Of a stretch of DNA of 64,000 nucleotides, positions 43,610 to 53,554 are shown in pieces. The DNA lies in NCBI RefSeq assembly GCF_002872335.1, contig NZ_NJAG01000014.1, positions 1-64,000 of the forward strand, in the 5' to 3' direction. Numbering within the stretch: the first letter of the stretch is position 1; each line of letters starts with the position of its first letter. A model generated the notes under the pieces. That model was not told where the DNA came from and ran no database searches. It was given only the letters and a program-made list of their open reading frames with translations. Made by a program: the position numbers and the translations under genes. The stretch comes from Siphonobacter sp. BAB-5405. Its GTDB lineage: Bacteria; Bacteroidota; Bacteroidia; Cytophagales; Spirosomataceae.

Positions 43610-46600
43610 ATGACTCAGCAAAGTAAGTCAATCCCCCATATACTTTTGATAGGGGGATTTTTTTTCTTAACCCATTTCATCTTCGTATATGAGCTTCAGG
43701 CTCAGGAATTGTATCCCGTTTCCCTGCCCGATCGTTCTTGGCACGGCGAGCAACGGGCTTTACGGTACCGCCCCGACGGTAAAGATTTCGTCATAGTCAA
43801 TGGCAAGCGAAGGTTTACCCGAGCCCTATACGGAACCAACACGGCTTTTCGGGCCGAAGCGGGCGATCTGCCCGAGTTTGCTCTGTATATGCCAGGGATG
43901 GGCGGGAATCTGAAATTTGGCCTGGTGAAAGGCTCAGTCAGTAAATGGATGAATGACGCAGACACCATCACGGCCCGGTACCGACCCGGCTCGATGTTGT
44001 ATGAAATCAAGGATGCACTTTTAGGACCGGGAACGCTCGAACTAACCATCTTGCCCTTAGCCGACGCAGAAGGAATCATCGTCAAGGCTCAGTTCAAGAA
44101 CGTATCGGATGATCTGGAACTAGGCTGGACTTTCGGCGGAGCCAGCGGGAAAAAATTCAGTCGCAACGGCGATATGGGTCCCGATCCGGAATCAAGCTTT
44201 TACCTGAAGCCGGAATATTGTACCGATAATCGCTTCACCATTCAGAAAAATACCTTCGCCCTCCGGTACGGTTCCGGACTGCCCGTACAATCTACTTCTA
44301 CTGAAACAGCCAAACTCAAAAAAGAACAGACTCTACTCGGCTTCGTGCCGGCGGCTTCTACGGTTCAACTATCCGATGCTACGCAACAAGAGTCTCCGTT
44401 GCAACTGGCTAAATCCCAGGCGGCGGCCTCACCCGTACTGACGGGTCGAGTGAAAGGAAATGAGCCGCTGTACTTTGCTTTGCAGAATCCGGAAAGTAAA
44501 GCAGAACTGGTATATGCAAATGCCGCGACTCTTTTTGCCGAAGCCGAGATCGCCCGAAAAAAAGTAGCGAATCGCATTCAGGTCAAAACGCCTGATCATT
44601 ACCTCAATACCGTTGGCGGTGCCCTCAGTATCGCTTCGGATGCCCTCTGGGAAACGCCTTCGTATTTGCACGGAGCCATCGGCTGGCGGATTCGCCTGAA
44701 TGGCTGGCGGGGAGCGTATACGGCCGACCCCCTGGGCTGGCATGACCGGGCACGAACGCATTTTCGGGCCTACGCTCAATCGCAAATGACTGCACCCGCT
44801 TCCGGACCGAGCGTACCGGATACGGCCAATCATCTGGCTCGCCAGCAGGAGAAACTGGGGAATGCGGTGTTTACAAGCGGCTATATCAGTCGTGATCCGG
44901 AGGGGAAATCCATTCGTCCGCACCATTACGACATGAATCTGGTGTACATCGACGCTCTGCTCTGGCACCTGAACTGGACGGGTGATCTAACCCTCGCCCG
45001 GGAGTTATGGCCCGTCATCCAGCGGCATCTGGCCTGGGAAAAACGCAACTTCGATCCCGATGGTGACGGTCTCTACGATGCCTACGCGGCCATTTGGGCC
45101 AGTGATGCCCTGCAATACAGCGGTGGAGCCGTTACGCATACCTCGGCGTACAACTACCGGGCGAATCGGATGGCCGCCACGCTGGCGAAGCTATTGGGCG
45201 AAGATGCGAAACCCTACGAACGGGAAGCTGAAACCATTCATCGGGCCATTAACCACGTTCTGTGGATTCCCGAAAAGGGTGTATACGCTGAATTCCAGGA
45301 TGCCATGGGCCTGAAGAAACGCCACGATGTTCCGGCCTTATGGACGATCTACCACACCATCGATTCCGACGTGCCCGATGCTTTTCAGGCCTACCAGAAC
45401 TTACGCTACATCGATACCCAGATTCCGCACATTCCAGTACGGGCCAAAGGGCTCAGCGACGAAGGCTTCTATACGATTTCAACCAGCAACTGGATGCCGT
45501 ATGAGTGGTCCATTAATAATGTAGCTTTAGCCGAATCGGCTCATACGGCTCTGGCAAACTGGGAGGCGGGGCGTACGGAAGAAGCCTTCAAACTCTGGAA
45601 AAGCGAATTGCTGGCATCGATGTATCTGGGGGGAAGTCCCGGAAACTTTGTTCAGATTTCCCATTACGATGCCAATCGTGGGGAAGCCTATCGGGATTTT
45701 GGGGACCCGGTCGGTATCAATTCCCGAACACTTGTGGAAGGCTTGTTCGGTATCGTACCGGATGCCTTGAATAACCGGCTCCTGATTCGTCCGGGCTTAC
45801 CCAAAGCCTGGCCGTACGCATCCCTGGAAATCCCGGATTTATCGTACGACTTCAAGCGAAACGGCCTGACGGACGTATACACCCTGAAACCCCGGTTTTC
45901 GAAAAAACTGGATTTGTGTGTACGGGTAAACGCCTTACGGGACGGGATCAAACAAATCACCATCAACGGAAAGAAAGTAACCTGGAAGATGGTACCCGAC
46001 GCCATTGGTCAGCCCGTAATCGAAATCAACAGTCCTGCACAGGACTCGTATGAAATACGCATAGAGTGGACGGGAAATGATTTTAAGTCCATTCCATTAC
46101 GCGATACCTACGCTCAGGGTACCGCCCAGACCATTCTATTTCCCGGAACTCTCATTCAAAAGATTTTTGACCCGCAGGGAGTCTGGCAGAATGTACAAAC
46201 GAAGGGACATACCCTGCGTGCAACGATTACTTCCAAATCCGGTTCGCGAACGGCCTTTGTCCAGTTAAAACAGGGACAGCTGACCTGGTGGCATCCGGTT
46301 TGTTTTGAGGTACAGGAACGGCTATTACTCGTGACTCAGTCGGCACAGACAGCCTTTCAGCTAAAAAATCACACGGATCAAGCCATGGAGCTGCAGTACA
46401 CCGTTCGGGGTATATCCGCGGAAGTAAAACTGGAACCCAGAGGATTGTCTGAACCAATCCGGATTCCGATAGGCCAGCTTCGTCCCGGTACCAATCCGAT
46501 AACGATTCAAACCAATTCAGGCGAGCGTTTCTCCCTGACACTAACTAACTGGGAGGCAGCCTTGCCGGAATCTTCTCAGGAACCGGTATCGCTCACACCG

Positions 46601-47284
46601 TACTTCAACGACCGGGTAACGCAGATTTTCAGGAATCAGTACCTGTCGCCCCGACCGCAAACGCCTACGCTGCAACTGCCCACGCAGGGCATTGGCGAAT
46701 GGACGCACCCGCTGTTGATGGCAGAGATCGACGACTCGGGTTTACGTCAGCACCTCGCTCAGCACCAACACACGCTTACCTTGCCGCAGGGAATTCGGTT
46801 TCAGTCGCCGGGGGAGGGGAAAAACATACTTTTCGTTTCCCGCTGGGACAATTACCCAACGGAGGCTCGACTGCCTGTCACCGGCCGGGCTTCGCATGCG
46901 TACCTGCTTCTGGCGGGTTCGACCAATCCCATGCAGAGCCGGATTGAAAATGGTTTGCTGGAAATCAGTTATACGGACGGTACTGCGGAGCGACTAGTAC
47001 TACGCAATCCTGAAAACTGGTGGCCCATCGAAAAAGACTATCTGGACGATGGCTTTGCCTTCTCAACCGGGGCCGTACATCCACCCCGCGTACACCTGAA
47101 AACGGGCGAAGTCGTCTACGGTGAAAAACTCGACAAGTACAACGGCAAGGAAATCGAAGGCGGAGCGGCTACGGTACTGGACTTGCCGCTCAATCCTTCC
47201 AAAACGTTGAAAGAACTCAAACTTACGGCCTTAGCTAACGATGTAGTGATTGGATTGATGAGTGTAACTTTGGTACGGCCCTGA
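43610..47284 (+). CDS. large exported glycosidase-like protein (DUF4450 / alpha-alpha-six barrel)
   Basis: About 1225 residues from the ATG at 43610 (MTQQSKSIPHILLIGGFFFL begins the signal sequence); a start at 43532 would put 26 residues before it. The N-terminal portion (RSWHGEQRALRYRPDGKDFVIVNGKRRFTRALYGTN) resembles DUF4450. The middle (about 340-740) has glycosidase-like helices with GWRIRLNGWRGAYTADPLGWHDRA, LWPVIQRHLAWEKRNFDPDGDGLYDAYAAIW, YKLW-type segments and GINSRTLVEGLFGIVPDALNNRLLIRPGLP, as in alpha-L-rhamnosidase-like catalytic domains. The C-terminal 450 residues are beta-rich modules. It is probably a polysaccharide-active periplasmic enzyme with unknown specificity. Confidence 0.75.
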   Translation: MTQQSKSIPHILLIGGFFFLTHFIFVYELQAQELYPVSLPDRSWHGEQRALRYRPDGKDFVIVNGKRRFTRALYGTNTAFRAEAGDLPEFALYMPGMGGNLKFGLVKGSVSKWMNDADTITARYRPGSMLYEIKDALLGPGTLELTILPLADAEGIIVKAQFKNVSDDLELGWTFGGASGKKFSRNGDMGPDPESSFYLKPEYCTDNRFTIQKNTFALRYGSGLPVQSTSTETAKLKKEQTLLGFVPAASTVQLSDATQQESPLQLAKSQAAASPVLTGRVKGNEPLYFALQNPESKAELVYANAATLFAEAEIARKKVANRIQVKTPDHYLNTVGGALSIASDALWETPSYLHGAIGWRIRLNGWRGAYTADPLGWHDRARTHFRAYAQSQMTAPASGPSVPDTANHLARQQEKLGNAVFTSGYISRDPEGKSIRPHHYDMNLVYIDALLWHLNWTGDLTLARELWPVIQRHLAWEKRNFDPDGDGLYDAYAAIWASDALQYSGGAVTHTSAYNYRANRMAATLAKLLGEDAKPYEREAETIHRAINHVLWIPEKGVYAEFQDAMGLKKRHDVPALWTIYHTIDSDVPDAFQAYQNLRYIDTQIPHIPVRAKGLSDEGFYTISTSNWMPYEWSINNVALAESAHTALANWEAGRTEEAFKLWKSELLASMYLGGSPGNFVQISHYDANRGEAYRDFGDPVGINSRTLVEGLFGIVPDALNNRLLIRPGLPKAWPYASLEIPDLSYDFKRNGLTDVYTLKPRFSKKLDLCVRVNALRDGIKQITINGKKVTWKMVPDAIGQPVIEINSPAQDSYEIRIEWTGNDFKSIPLRDTYAQGTAQTILFPGTLIQKIFDPQGVWQNVQTKGHTLRATITSKSGSRTAFVQLKQGQLTWWHPVCFEVQERLLLVTQSAQTAFQLKNHTDQAMELQYTVRGISAEVKLEPRGLSEPIRIPIGQLRPGTNPITIQTNSGERFSLTLTNWEAALPESSQEPVSLTPYFNDRVTQIFRNQYLSPRPQTPTLQLPTQGIGEWTHPLLMAEIDDSGLRQHLAQHQHTLTLPQGIRFQSPGEGKNILFVSRWDNYPTEARLPVTGRASHAYLLLAGSTNPMQSRIENGLLEISYTDGTAERLVLRNPENWWPIEKDYLDDGFAFSTGAVHPPRVHLKTGEVVYGEKLDKYNGKEIEGGAATVLDLPLNPSKTLKELKLTALANDVVIGLMSVTLVRP

Positions 47285-47342
47285 TAGGTGCAGCGTACGG
47301 TTCGTTTCTCAAACGTTTATAACCGTTCGAAGAGTAGTTGAA

Positions 47343-48062
47343 TCAGAACGGGAAACACTGTTCCGACCATTGCAGAGGTTCGGGTAAGGGTTCATTACTG
47401 AATTCCAGATGAATCACCCGGCGTCGCTGCTGATTGGTAGTACGATTGGACGCGTGCAGTAAGAGCGGTTTCATAAGCATCACGGCCCCCGATGTTACCG
47501 GACAGATTTCTTCCATTTCCTGCTGCCAGTCAATGGCTTCGGGTCGGTACACACCTCTGCGATGCGATCCCGGAATTACTTTCAGGGCTCCATTCGATTC
47601 AGTCGTATCATCCAGGTGAATACGAATCGTTAGGTTATTTTCCAGGATTGTCAGCGGAGGCTGTACGGCAAACTGATTTTGCTTCACCGTCCAGGGACCG
47701 AAGCCTTCCCGATCTATTTTCTGATCCACAGAAATGGTTAAGTCCTGATGATAGGCAACAAACCAGTTCGACTGTTCGGGTTTATCAAAATAGATGGACT
47801 TGACGAGGAAAGCATTTTTGCCCAATAGTTCCTGTACTAAAGCATTGAAAGCGGGCTTGAACAACAGAGGCTGTAAGTCAGGTATTTCCTTTAGAAACTG
47901 CCGGATGGCAAACAGATCAGCCGTTTTGCGGAAGGTTGGTTTCGCCGGATCTACTTCCGATACGTGCCGCAGAATCGCATCGATTTCCGCGGCGTTGAAA
48001 AGAGGCTTGGTAATGGCGTATCCCTTATTTGCCAGTTGCTGTTTCAGCGAGGTGTATTCCAT
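47343..48062 (-). CDS. phytanoyl-CoA dioxygenase (PhyH)-family Fe(II)/2-oxoglutarate oxygenase
   Basis: 239 residues from the ATG at 48062 (MEYTSLKQQLANKGYAITKP), five bases after the end of the GH3-hydrolase gene, indicating co-transcription. Double-stranded beta-helix iron ligands appear as YHQDLT (H105, D107) and LLLHASNRT (H203), with the 2-oxoglutarate arginine in RRRVIHLEFS (R214). The IRIHLDDTTESNGALKVIPGSHRRGV block is characteristic of PhyH. The substrate is unknown; family members hydroxylate lipids, amino acids and natural products. An upstream in-frame start would overlap the preceding gene. Confidence 0.9.
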   Translation of the reverse strand: MEYTSLKQQLANKGYAITKPLFNAAEIDAILRHVSEVDPAKPTFRKTADLFAIRQFLKEIPDLQPLLFKPAFNALVQELLGKNAFLVKSIYFDKPEQSNWFVAYHQDLTISVDQKIDREGFGPWTVKQNQFAVQPPLTILENNLTIRIHLDDTTESNGALKVIPGSHRRGVYRPEAIDWQQEMEEICPVTSGAVMLMKPLLLHASNRTTNQQRRRVIHLEFSNEPLPEPLQWSEQCFPF

Positions 48063-48066
48063 TGGT

Positions 48067-51000
48067 TTACTTCTGCGAAATAATAGACGTTTCAATCGCC
48101 TCATACGCCGCATCCATCACTCGACGCCTGATTCGCAGGCTGGTAATCAGGTTATTGTTCGCGTTCGGATGGACGCGGTTGGAAAGAAAGATGAGTACTA
48201 GATCAGTAGCCGGATCAGCCCAGACCAGCGTTCCCGTGAAGCCCGAATGTCCAAAAGCCCGGGGCGAAGCAAAAGAAGAGATGTACGCATTGCCATTGGC
48301 ATCGGGTTGCCGATCCCAGCCCAGTCCCCGATGGCTACGGAGCGTATAATTGTGTGAAAACATAGGAACGGTAGAGGGCAAGAAATACCGCCGTCCGCCG
48401 TAATACCCGTTCTGTAGATTCATCTGCATCAGAATCGCCAGATCGTTGGCTGTACTGAACAAACCCGCGTGACCCGATACACCGCCCTGAATAGCCGCAT
48501 TCTGGTCGTGAACGGTGCCGCGAAGCAGGACTTCCCGAAAGACCCGGTCGTCTTCCGTTGGAGCAATTTTCCAGTCGCTTACCCCATTCCAGAGTGGACT
48601 GAAGAGCGTATTGTACATGCCCAGTGGTTCGTAAAAGGCATCCTGTACCAACTCTTCCAAGGGCTGATTGGAAACCTGCTCGACGAGGCGACGCAACATA
48701 ATCAGGCCCAGATCGGAATAGATAAACTTGTACTGACCCCGACGATCACGTTGCCCGGTCATCGGACTATTCACCACCCATTTCCAGACGGAATCAATGG
48801 TAGCAGGTTTGGTCCACAGGTCGCGGGCCACCAGTAACGTATAGTTCAGGGTATCTACCCGTAAATCGAAATCGGGACTGAAAATGCCTTGGGGTTTGGT
48901 ACGTTCCCAGAAGGGTTGATATGCCAGCAGACCCGACTGGTGCATCAATACGTCGCGAATGACCAGGTGTTCTTTCGACGTTCCTATCAGTTCAGGCAGG
49001 TAATACGATACTTTCTGATTGAGATCCAGAAGCCCGTTTTCGTTGAGTAACATTACGGCCTGTAGCGTAGCGGCTACTTTCGTTACCGAGGCCAGGTCGT
49101 ACAGGGTGGTGTCCCGAACGGGTTCGAACGGAGTGAGGTTGTACGTAAGTTTTCCGTAATTTTTCTGCCAGACTACGCGGCCTTTGTGAGCGACGAGTAC
49201 CTGTCCACCGGGGAAAGCTCCCTTCCGGATCGACTCGTCCATAATGGCATCAATGCGTTGCAGCTTGCCTGAATTCATCCCCACCGTTTCGGGCTGACCG
49301 TAACTCAGTCGGCCAATGGCTTGGGTAGGCAAGCCGTGTCCTACTGGAAACAAACCTTCGACGGATACGGGCAATTTACCCAGAGCCGGAATGGCTCCGA
49401 AGAGTACTTCCGCCACGGCCGTTTGAGCATAGGGATCGCCTTCGTAACCGCATACTAACGTCGGTACTGTCGGGAAATATTTGAGGCTATACGGATTGCC
49501 AAAGGCACAAACTACCACGCGGTTACCCCGCTTCACCAACTGCTTGATGAATTCTACCGACGCCCAGGAAACCCCGTAGTTCTGAGCTACCTTCTGCCGC
49601 ATTTCGTGCAGACTCACAATAACCACCTGACTGGAATCAACCTTGCCCAGCATTTCCGCAAAAAAACGCTCGTCGGTTTTGGTACCGTTGGCGTAACACG
49701 TTACGTTGGCGTATTTGCGTAAGGTGTTCTGGAAAACGTTACCATCGCTCTCGCCAATGGCAATGGCACTCAGTTTCAGGGTATCTAGTTGGACGAATGG
49801 AATTAGTGACTGGTCATTCTTGACGACCGTTACCGCATTTTCGTACAGTTGCTGCCGCAAGGCTTCCGACTGCGGCGTTTTCAATTCTTTAACCAGCGTC
49901 TTACTCACCGGAACCGCCTGATACGGCACCAGTCCGACCCGATGTTTCGCATACAGAATTTTCTGGACGCGGCGGTTAATTTCCTCTTCGCTAATCTGGC
50001 CGCTTTCGATGGCCTGCTTGATTTTTTGTACGGAAGCTCCCACGCTTTCGGGTTGCAGTAATAGATCATTACCCGCCAGTAAGGCCTGTAAGTTGGCTTC
50101 CGGAGCGAGTTTTCCCTTCGTCACGCCCCGCATATTCATGGCATCCGTCACCACCAGTCCATTGAACTTGAGCTGATTCTTTAGCAAATCCGTAACGATG
50201 GGGGCCGAAAGGGTAGACGCAATGGGTCGGGATTCGTAGGCCGGTACTTCCAGGTGAGCGACCAGAATACTCGCCACACTGTCTTCGATTAAGGCCCGAA
50301 AGGGCGGCAGCTCAAACTGATTGAGACGGGCCAGATCGTGCGTGATTTTGGGTAAGGTACGGTGTGAATCGGTATGGGTATCGCCGTGGCCGGGAAAATG
50401 CTTGGCACAGGCTAGTACGCCCGCTTCCTGTAAGCCTCGGGCGTAGGCCTTTCCTTTTTCGGCTACGTTTACGGGATCTTCGCCGAACGAACGGTACCCA
50501 ATAATCGGATTGAGCGGATTGGAGTTAACATCTACGACCGGGGCAAAATTCATCTGTACACCAATGCGTTTACACTGACGACCAATTTCCCGCCCCATTT
50601 CGTAAATCAACTGATTGTTTTGAATGGCTCCCAGGGTCATCTGATGCGGAAAGGACGTACCCAACGCCAGCCGCATCCCTAAACCGTTTTCAGCATCCAA
50701 TGAAACGATGAGGGGAATCCGCGACTGCCGCTGATAGCGATTGCTCAGTTCAGCCTGTGAATACGGGTCTCCCTGAAAAAAGATTACCCCTCCAACATGA
50801 TACGCTTTGATGAGTCGATCAATGGTCGCGTAGTACGATTCATACCGATTGGAGTACGTGCCAATGACAAAAAACTGGCCGATCTTCTCGTCCAGTGTCA
50901 TGCTCGAAAGGGTACTGTCTACCCATAGCTGAGCGGCCGAAACTCTGGTAGAATCCAGCATCGGGTTCGTCAGTACAAGGGAAGAAACCGGTTGACTTTC

Positions 51001-51105
51001 CGTACTTACACGTTCAATAGATTTCGGGGATTTCCAAGCCGTCAGAGCCCACAGAACACTTAATCCCAGATAAACTAACTTATTCTTCAACATCCTGATC
51101 ATCAA
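48067..51105 (-). CDS. GH3 beta-N-acetylglucosaminidase fused to a beta-lactamase-type serine hydrolase
   Basis: 1012 residues. A signal/anchor (residues 1-25) is followed by a NagZ-like GH3 domain (about 60-400) with the acid-base dyad segment KHFPGHGDTHTDSHRTLP and nucleophile D321 in VVTDAMNMRGV. Next is a GH3 C-terminal-like domain (about 420-600), then a class C beta-lactamase/PBP4-like domain (about 630-1000) with SVTK (S673, K676), a YSDLG motif, and HSGFTGT near the C-terminus. Both halves keep catalytic residues. Predicted roles are trimming GlcNAc-anhydroMurNAc or amino sugars plus cleavage of a D-amino acid peptide or ester, possibly in murein recycling. Such GH3-serine hydrolase fusions occur in Bacteroidota. 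Confidence 0.9.
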   Translation of the reverse strand: MMIRMLKNKLVYLGLSVLWALTAWKSPKSIERVSTESQPVSSLVLTNPMLDSTRVSAAQLWVDSTLSSMTLDEKIGQFFVIGTYSNRYESYYATIDRLIKAYHVGGVIFFQGDPYSQAELSNRYQRQSRIPLIVSLDAENGLGMRLALGTSFPHQMTLGAIQNNQLIYEMGREIGRQCKRIGVQMNFAPVVDVNSNPLNPIIGYRSFGEDPVNVAEKGKAYARGLQEAGVLACAKHFPGHGDTHTDSHRTLPKITHDLARLNQFELPPFRALIEDSVASILVAHLEVPAYESRPIASTLSAPIVTDLLKNQLKFNGLVVTDAMNMRGVTKGKLAPEANLQALLAGNDLLLQPESVGASVQKIKQAIESGQISEEEINRRVQKILYAKHRVGLVPYQAVPVSKTLVKELKTPQSEALRQQLYENAVTVVKNDQSLIPFVQLDTLKLSAIAIGESDGNVFQNTLRKYANVTCYANGTKTDERFFAEMLGKVDSSQVVIVSLHEMRQKVAQNYGVSWASVEFIKQLVKRGNRVVVCAFGNPYSLKYFPTVPTLVCGYEGDPYAQTAVAEVLFGAIPALGKLPVSVEGLFPVGHGLPTQAIGRLSYGQPETVGMNSGKLQRIDAIMDESIRKGAFPGGQVLVAHKGRVVWQKNYGKLTYNLTPFEPVRDTTLYDLASVTKVAATLQAVMLLNENGLLDLNQKVSYYLPELIGTSKEHLVIRDVLMHQSGLLAYQPFWERTKPQGIFSPDFDLRVDTLNYTLLVARDLWTKPATIDSVWKWVVNSPMTGQRDRRGQYKFIYSDLGLIMLRRLVEQVSNQPLEELVQDAFYEPLGMYNTLFSPLWNGVSDWKIAPTEDDRVFREVLLRGTVHDQNAAIQGGVSGHAGLFSTANDLAILMQMNLQNGYYGGRRYFLPSTVPMFSHNYTLRSHRGLGWDRQPDANGNAYISSFASPRAFGHSGFTGTLVWADPATDLVLIFLSNRVHPNANNNLITSLRIRRRVMDAAYEAIETSIISQK

Positions 51106-51306
51106 TACGTACTACGAGAACGCGAAAATATCTCTAAAGTATGAGTTCAAAACATACATATTTCAAAAATTCGGTTCGCTTTTACGAGGGATTTGGACGA
51201 AATTCGCGTTTCTACAGTATCCAACACACCCGATTAGGAATTCATTCAGAGTCTTTTTCGGAATCATACATTCATTCGGAAGACCCATTATAAGCCGATT
51301 TTTTTC

Positions 51307-53373
51307 ATGCAAGATATAATTCAACTCCTGCCCGATTCTATTGCGAACCAGATTGCGGCGGGCGAGGTCGTACAACGACCCGCATCGGTAGTGAAGGAGT
51401 TGCTTGAAAATTCCATCGATGCACGGGCTACGCAAATTCAGTTGCTGGTCAAAGACGCAGGTCGTACGCTGATTCAGGTCATTGACAATGGCATCGGCAT
51501 GTCTGAAACTGACGCCCGAATGTGTTTTGAACGTCATGCTACCTCTAAAATCCGTACGGCAGAAGATTTGTTTAAAATCCGTACCATGGGTTTCCGGGGT
51601 GAGGCGATGGCTTCCATTGCGGCGGTAGCTCAGGTTGAATTACGGACCCGCCGGGAATCAGATGAACTGGGTACGCACCTGAAAATTGACGCTTCCGAAC
51701 TGAAAACGCACGAGCCTTGCCAGACGCCCGTTGGCACGAACATCTGCGTAAAAAACTTATTTTTCAACGTTCCGGCTCGTCGGAACTTTCTGAAATCCAA
51801 TCCCGTAGAAATGCGTCATATTCTGGACGAATTTCAGCGGGTTGCTCTCTCGTATCCCGAAGTGGGCTTTACATTACACCACGGCGAAACGGAAGTATAT
51901 AATTTGCCGGGGGGCAAAATGTCCCGCCGGATTGTCGATTTATTCGGGAAAAATTACCGGGAGCAACTCGCGGATACGCGGGAGGAAACCCCATTTGTGA
52001 AAGTATCAGGTTTCATTGGGAAACCGGAATTCGCCAAGAAAGTACGGGGGGAGCAATTCTTTTTCGTCAATCAGCGATTCATTCGCCATCCGTACCTGCA
52101 TCACGCCGTACTGAGTGGTTTTGAAGGGCTTATTCCCGAAGGCAATCATCCCTTTTACGTACTCAATATTGAGATCGATCCGGCTCATATCGACATCAAC
52201 GTCCATCCGACCAAAACGGAAATTAAGTTTGATGACGAACGCTCCGTATACGCCATTGTACGGGCGGCAGTGAAACGGGCGACGGGTGTATACGGACTAG
52301 CTCCGGCCATCGACTTTGAGATGGACGTCAATCTGCTCAATCCCGCTCAATCGCTGTCGTTTCAGCAGAAAGACTACGCCAGTCACTTCGACGCCTCCGT
52401 TCACGAAAACCGAAAAGTTACCGACGAGGAATCTGCTACTCCCAGTCGCGAATCCTATGCTTCGCAAGCTTCCCGGTCTTCGGTCCCTAAACGAAATATC
52501 AGTAGCTGGGAAAAGTTGTTCGAGGGACTGGAAGGTCCGGCCCAGGAGGAGCGTCACAGTATCTTTGCCATTCCTCCCGATATTATTCCCAGCGTAAAGC
52601 CTTTCACGCCACCCATGCCTGAAGTCGGTCCGGAAGAAGAATCGATTTCGGTTGGGGCCAGTATTACCTTTCAAAGTAAGGCCAACCGGTTGCCGATGGA
52701 GGAGTCACCTACGGAACCTATTGGAGAAATTCCGCAAGAGCCTGCCCACGAGCAAACGTTCAGTTCGAAAGCGACCCCCCGCCCAGCGGCTAAAGCTCCC
52801 TTACTGGATTATGAACGGATGCTGTTTCAGGTGCATAATCGCTATGTACTCTCGCAGGTGAAATCGGGGCTTATGGTGATTGATCAAAAGGCGGCTTACG
52901 AACGCATTCTTTACGATAAATACCGGGGTTCCCTGGAAAAGCGTAATGCCGCTTCCCAGCAATTATTATTTCCGAAAACGGTTTCCCTGAACCCGATTGA
53001 TTTTCAGTTGGTGATCGAAATTCAACAGGAAATACGGGCTTTAGGCTTCGATTTCGCTGAAATTGGAAAAGATGCGTTCATCCTGTACGGTATACCCGCC
53101 GAAGTGATGGACGAAAATGAAGAGGATTTGTTCGAAGGCTTACTGGCTCAGTTTCGGCAACATTACGCCGAGCTAAAACTGGATCGGCCTGAGGCTTTGG
53201 CCCGTTCGTTTGCCAAGCGTTCGGCGGCTCGCTACCTGACGCGTTTATCTGCGGAGGAAATGAGTGCCCTGGTCGATCAGTTATTTGCTTCAAGTAACCC
53301 TTCGTACACACCCGGAGGCGATCCGACCTTCACTATTCTGGGACTCGAAAAACTTGCGGGTTTATTACGGTAA
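51307..53373 (+). CDS. mutL: DNA mismatch repair protein MutL
   Basis: 688 residues. GHKL ATPase motifs are intact: ELLENSIDARATQIQL, DNGIGMSETDA, TRTMGFRGEA-type loop (FKIRTMGFRGEAMAS) and HPTKTEIKFDDE. A long acidic linker (about 340-500) leads to the dimerisation domain beginning YERMLFQVHNRYVLSQVKSGL. The endonuclease motif is degenerate: D526 QKAAYERILYD stands where DQHAxxExxxxE is expected, and the last zinc-site block reads NPSYTPGGDPT rather than CPHGRPT-like. It probably relies on other nucleases for strand incision, although Bacteroidota MutL proteins are known to vary here. Confidence 0.95.
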   Translation: MQDIIQLLPDSIANQIAAGEVVQRPASVVKELLENSIDARATQIQLLVKDAGRTLIQVIDNGIGMSETDARMCFERHATSKIRTAEDLFKIRTMGFRGEAMASIAAVAQVELRTRRESDELGTHLKIDASELKTHEPCQTPVGTNICVKNLFFNVPARRNFLKSNPVEMRHILDEFQRVALSYPEVGFTLHHGETEVYNLPGGKMSRRIVDLFGKNYREQLADTREETPFVKVSGFIGKPEFAKKVRGEQFFFVNQRFIRHPYLHHAVLSGFEGLIPEGNHPFYVLNIEIDPAHIDINVHPTKTEIKFDDERSVYAIVRAAVKRATGVYGLAPAIDFEMDVNLLNPAQSLSFQQKDYASHFDASVHENRKVTDEESATPSRESYASQASRSSVPKRNISSWEKLFEGLEGPAQEERHSIFAIPPDIIPSVKPFTPPMPEVGPEEESISVGASITFQSKANRLPMEESPTEPIGEIPQEPAHEQTFSSKATPRPAAKAPLLDYERMLFQVHNRYVLSQVKSGLMVIDQKAAYERILYDKYRGSLEKRNAASQQLLFPKTVSLNPIDFQLVIEIQQEIRALGFDFAEIGKDAFILYGIPAEVMDENEEDLFEGLLAQFRQHYAELKLDRPEALARSFAKRSAARYLTRLSAEEMSALVDQLFASSNPSYTPGGDPTFTILGLEKLAGLLR

Positions 53374-53398
53374 TCATACATTGGTACCAGTCATTCGT

Positions 53399-53432
53399 AG
53401 CTCAGGTCTGTTGATGGCCTGAGCTTTTTTTA
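53399..53432 (+). terminator. mutL terminator
   Basis: AGCTCAGG (53399-53406) pairs with CCTGAGCT (53418-53425), then a run of T, 26 bases after the mutL stop. Confidence 0.85.
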
Positions 53433-53461
53433 TAATCAGCAACAAAAGTTTATACCGTTTA

Positions 53462-53492
53462 TGCAACAATGTTGCAAAGTATGTTACTTTTG
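53462..53492 (+). promoter_or_regulatory. palindromic operator candidate and -7 box of the small lipoprotein gene
   Basis: TGCAAC-AAT-GTTGCA (53462-53476) is a perfect 6-bp dyad. TACTTTTG (53485-53492) fits TAnnTTTG and lies 63 bases before the ATG. The dyad occupies the expected -33 region, so a repressor bound there would block the promoter. The -33 itself is not a TTG. Confidence 0.6.
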
Positions 53493-53554
53493 TGAAGAAT
53501 TTGTTCCACGTTTAACGAAAGGAAAGTATTTCCATTCGCAAACTTCAACGTTTT

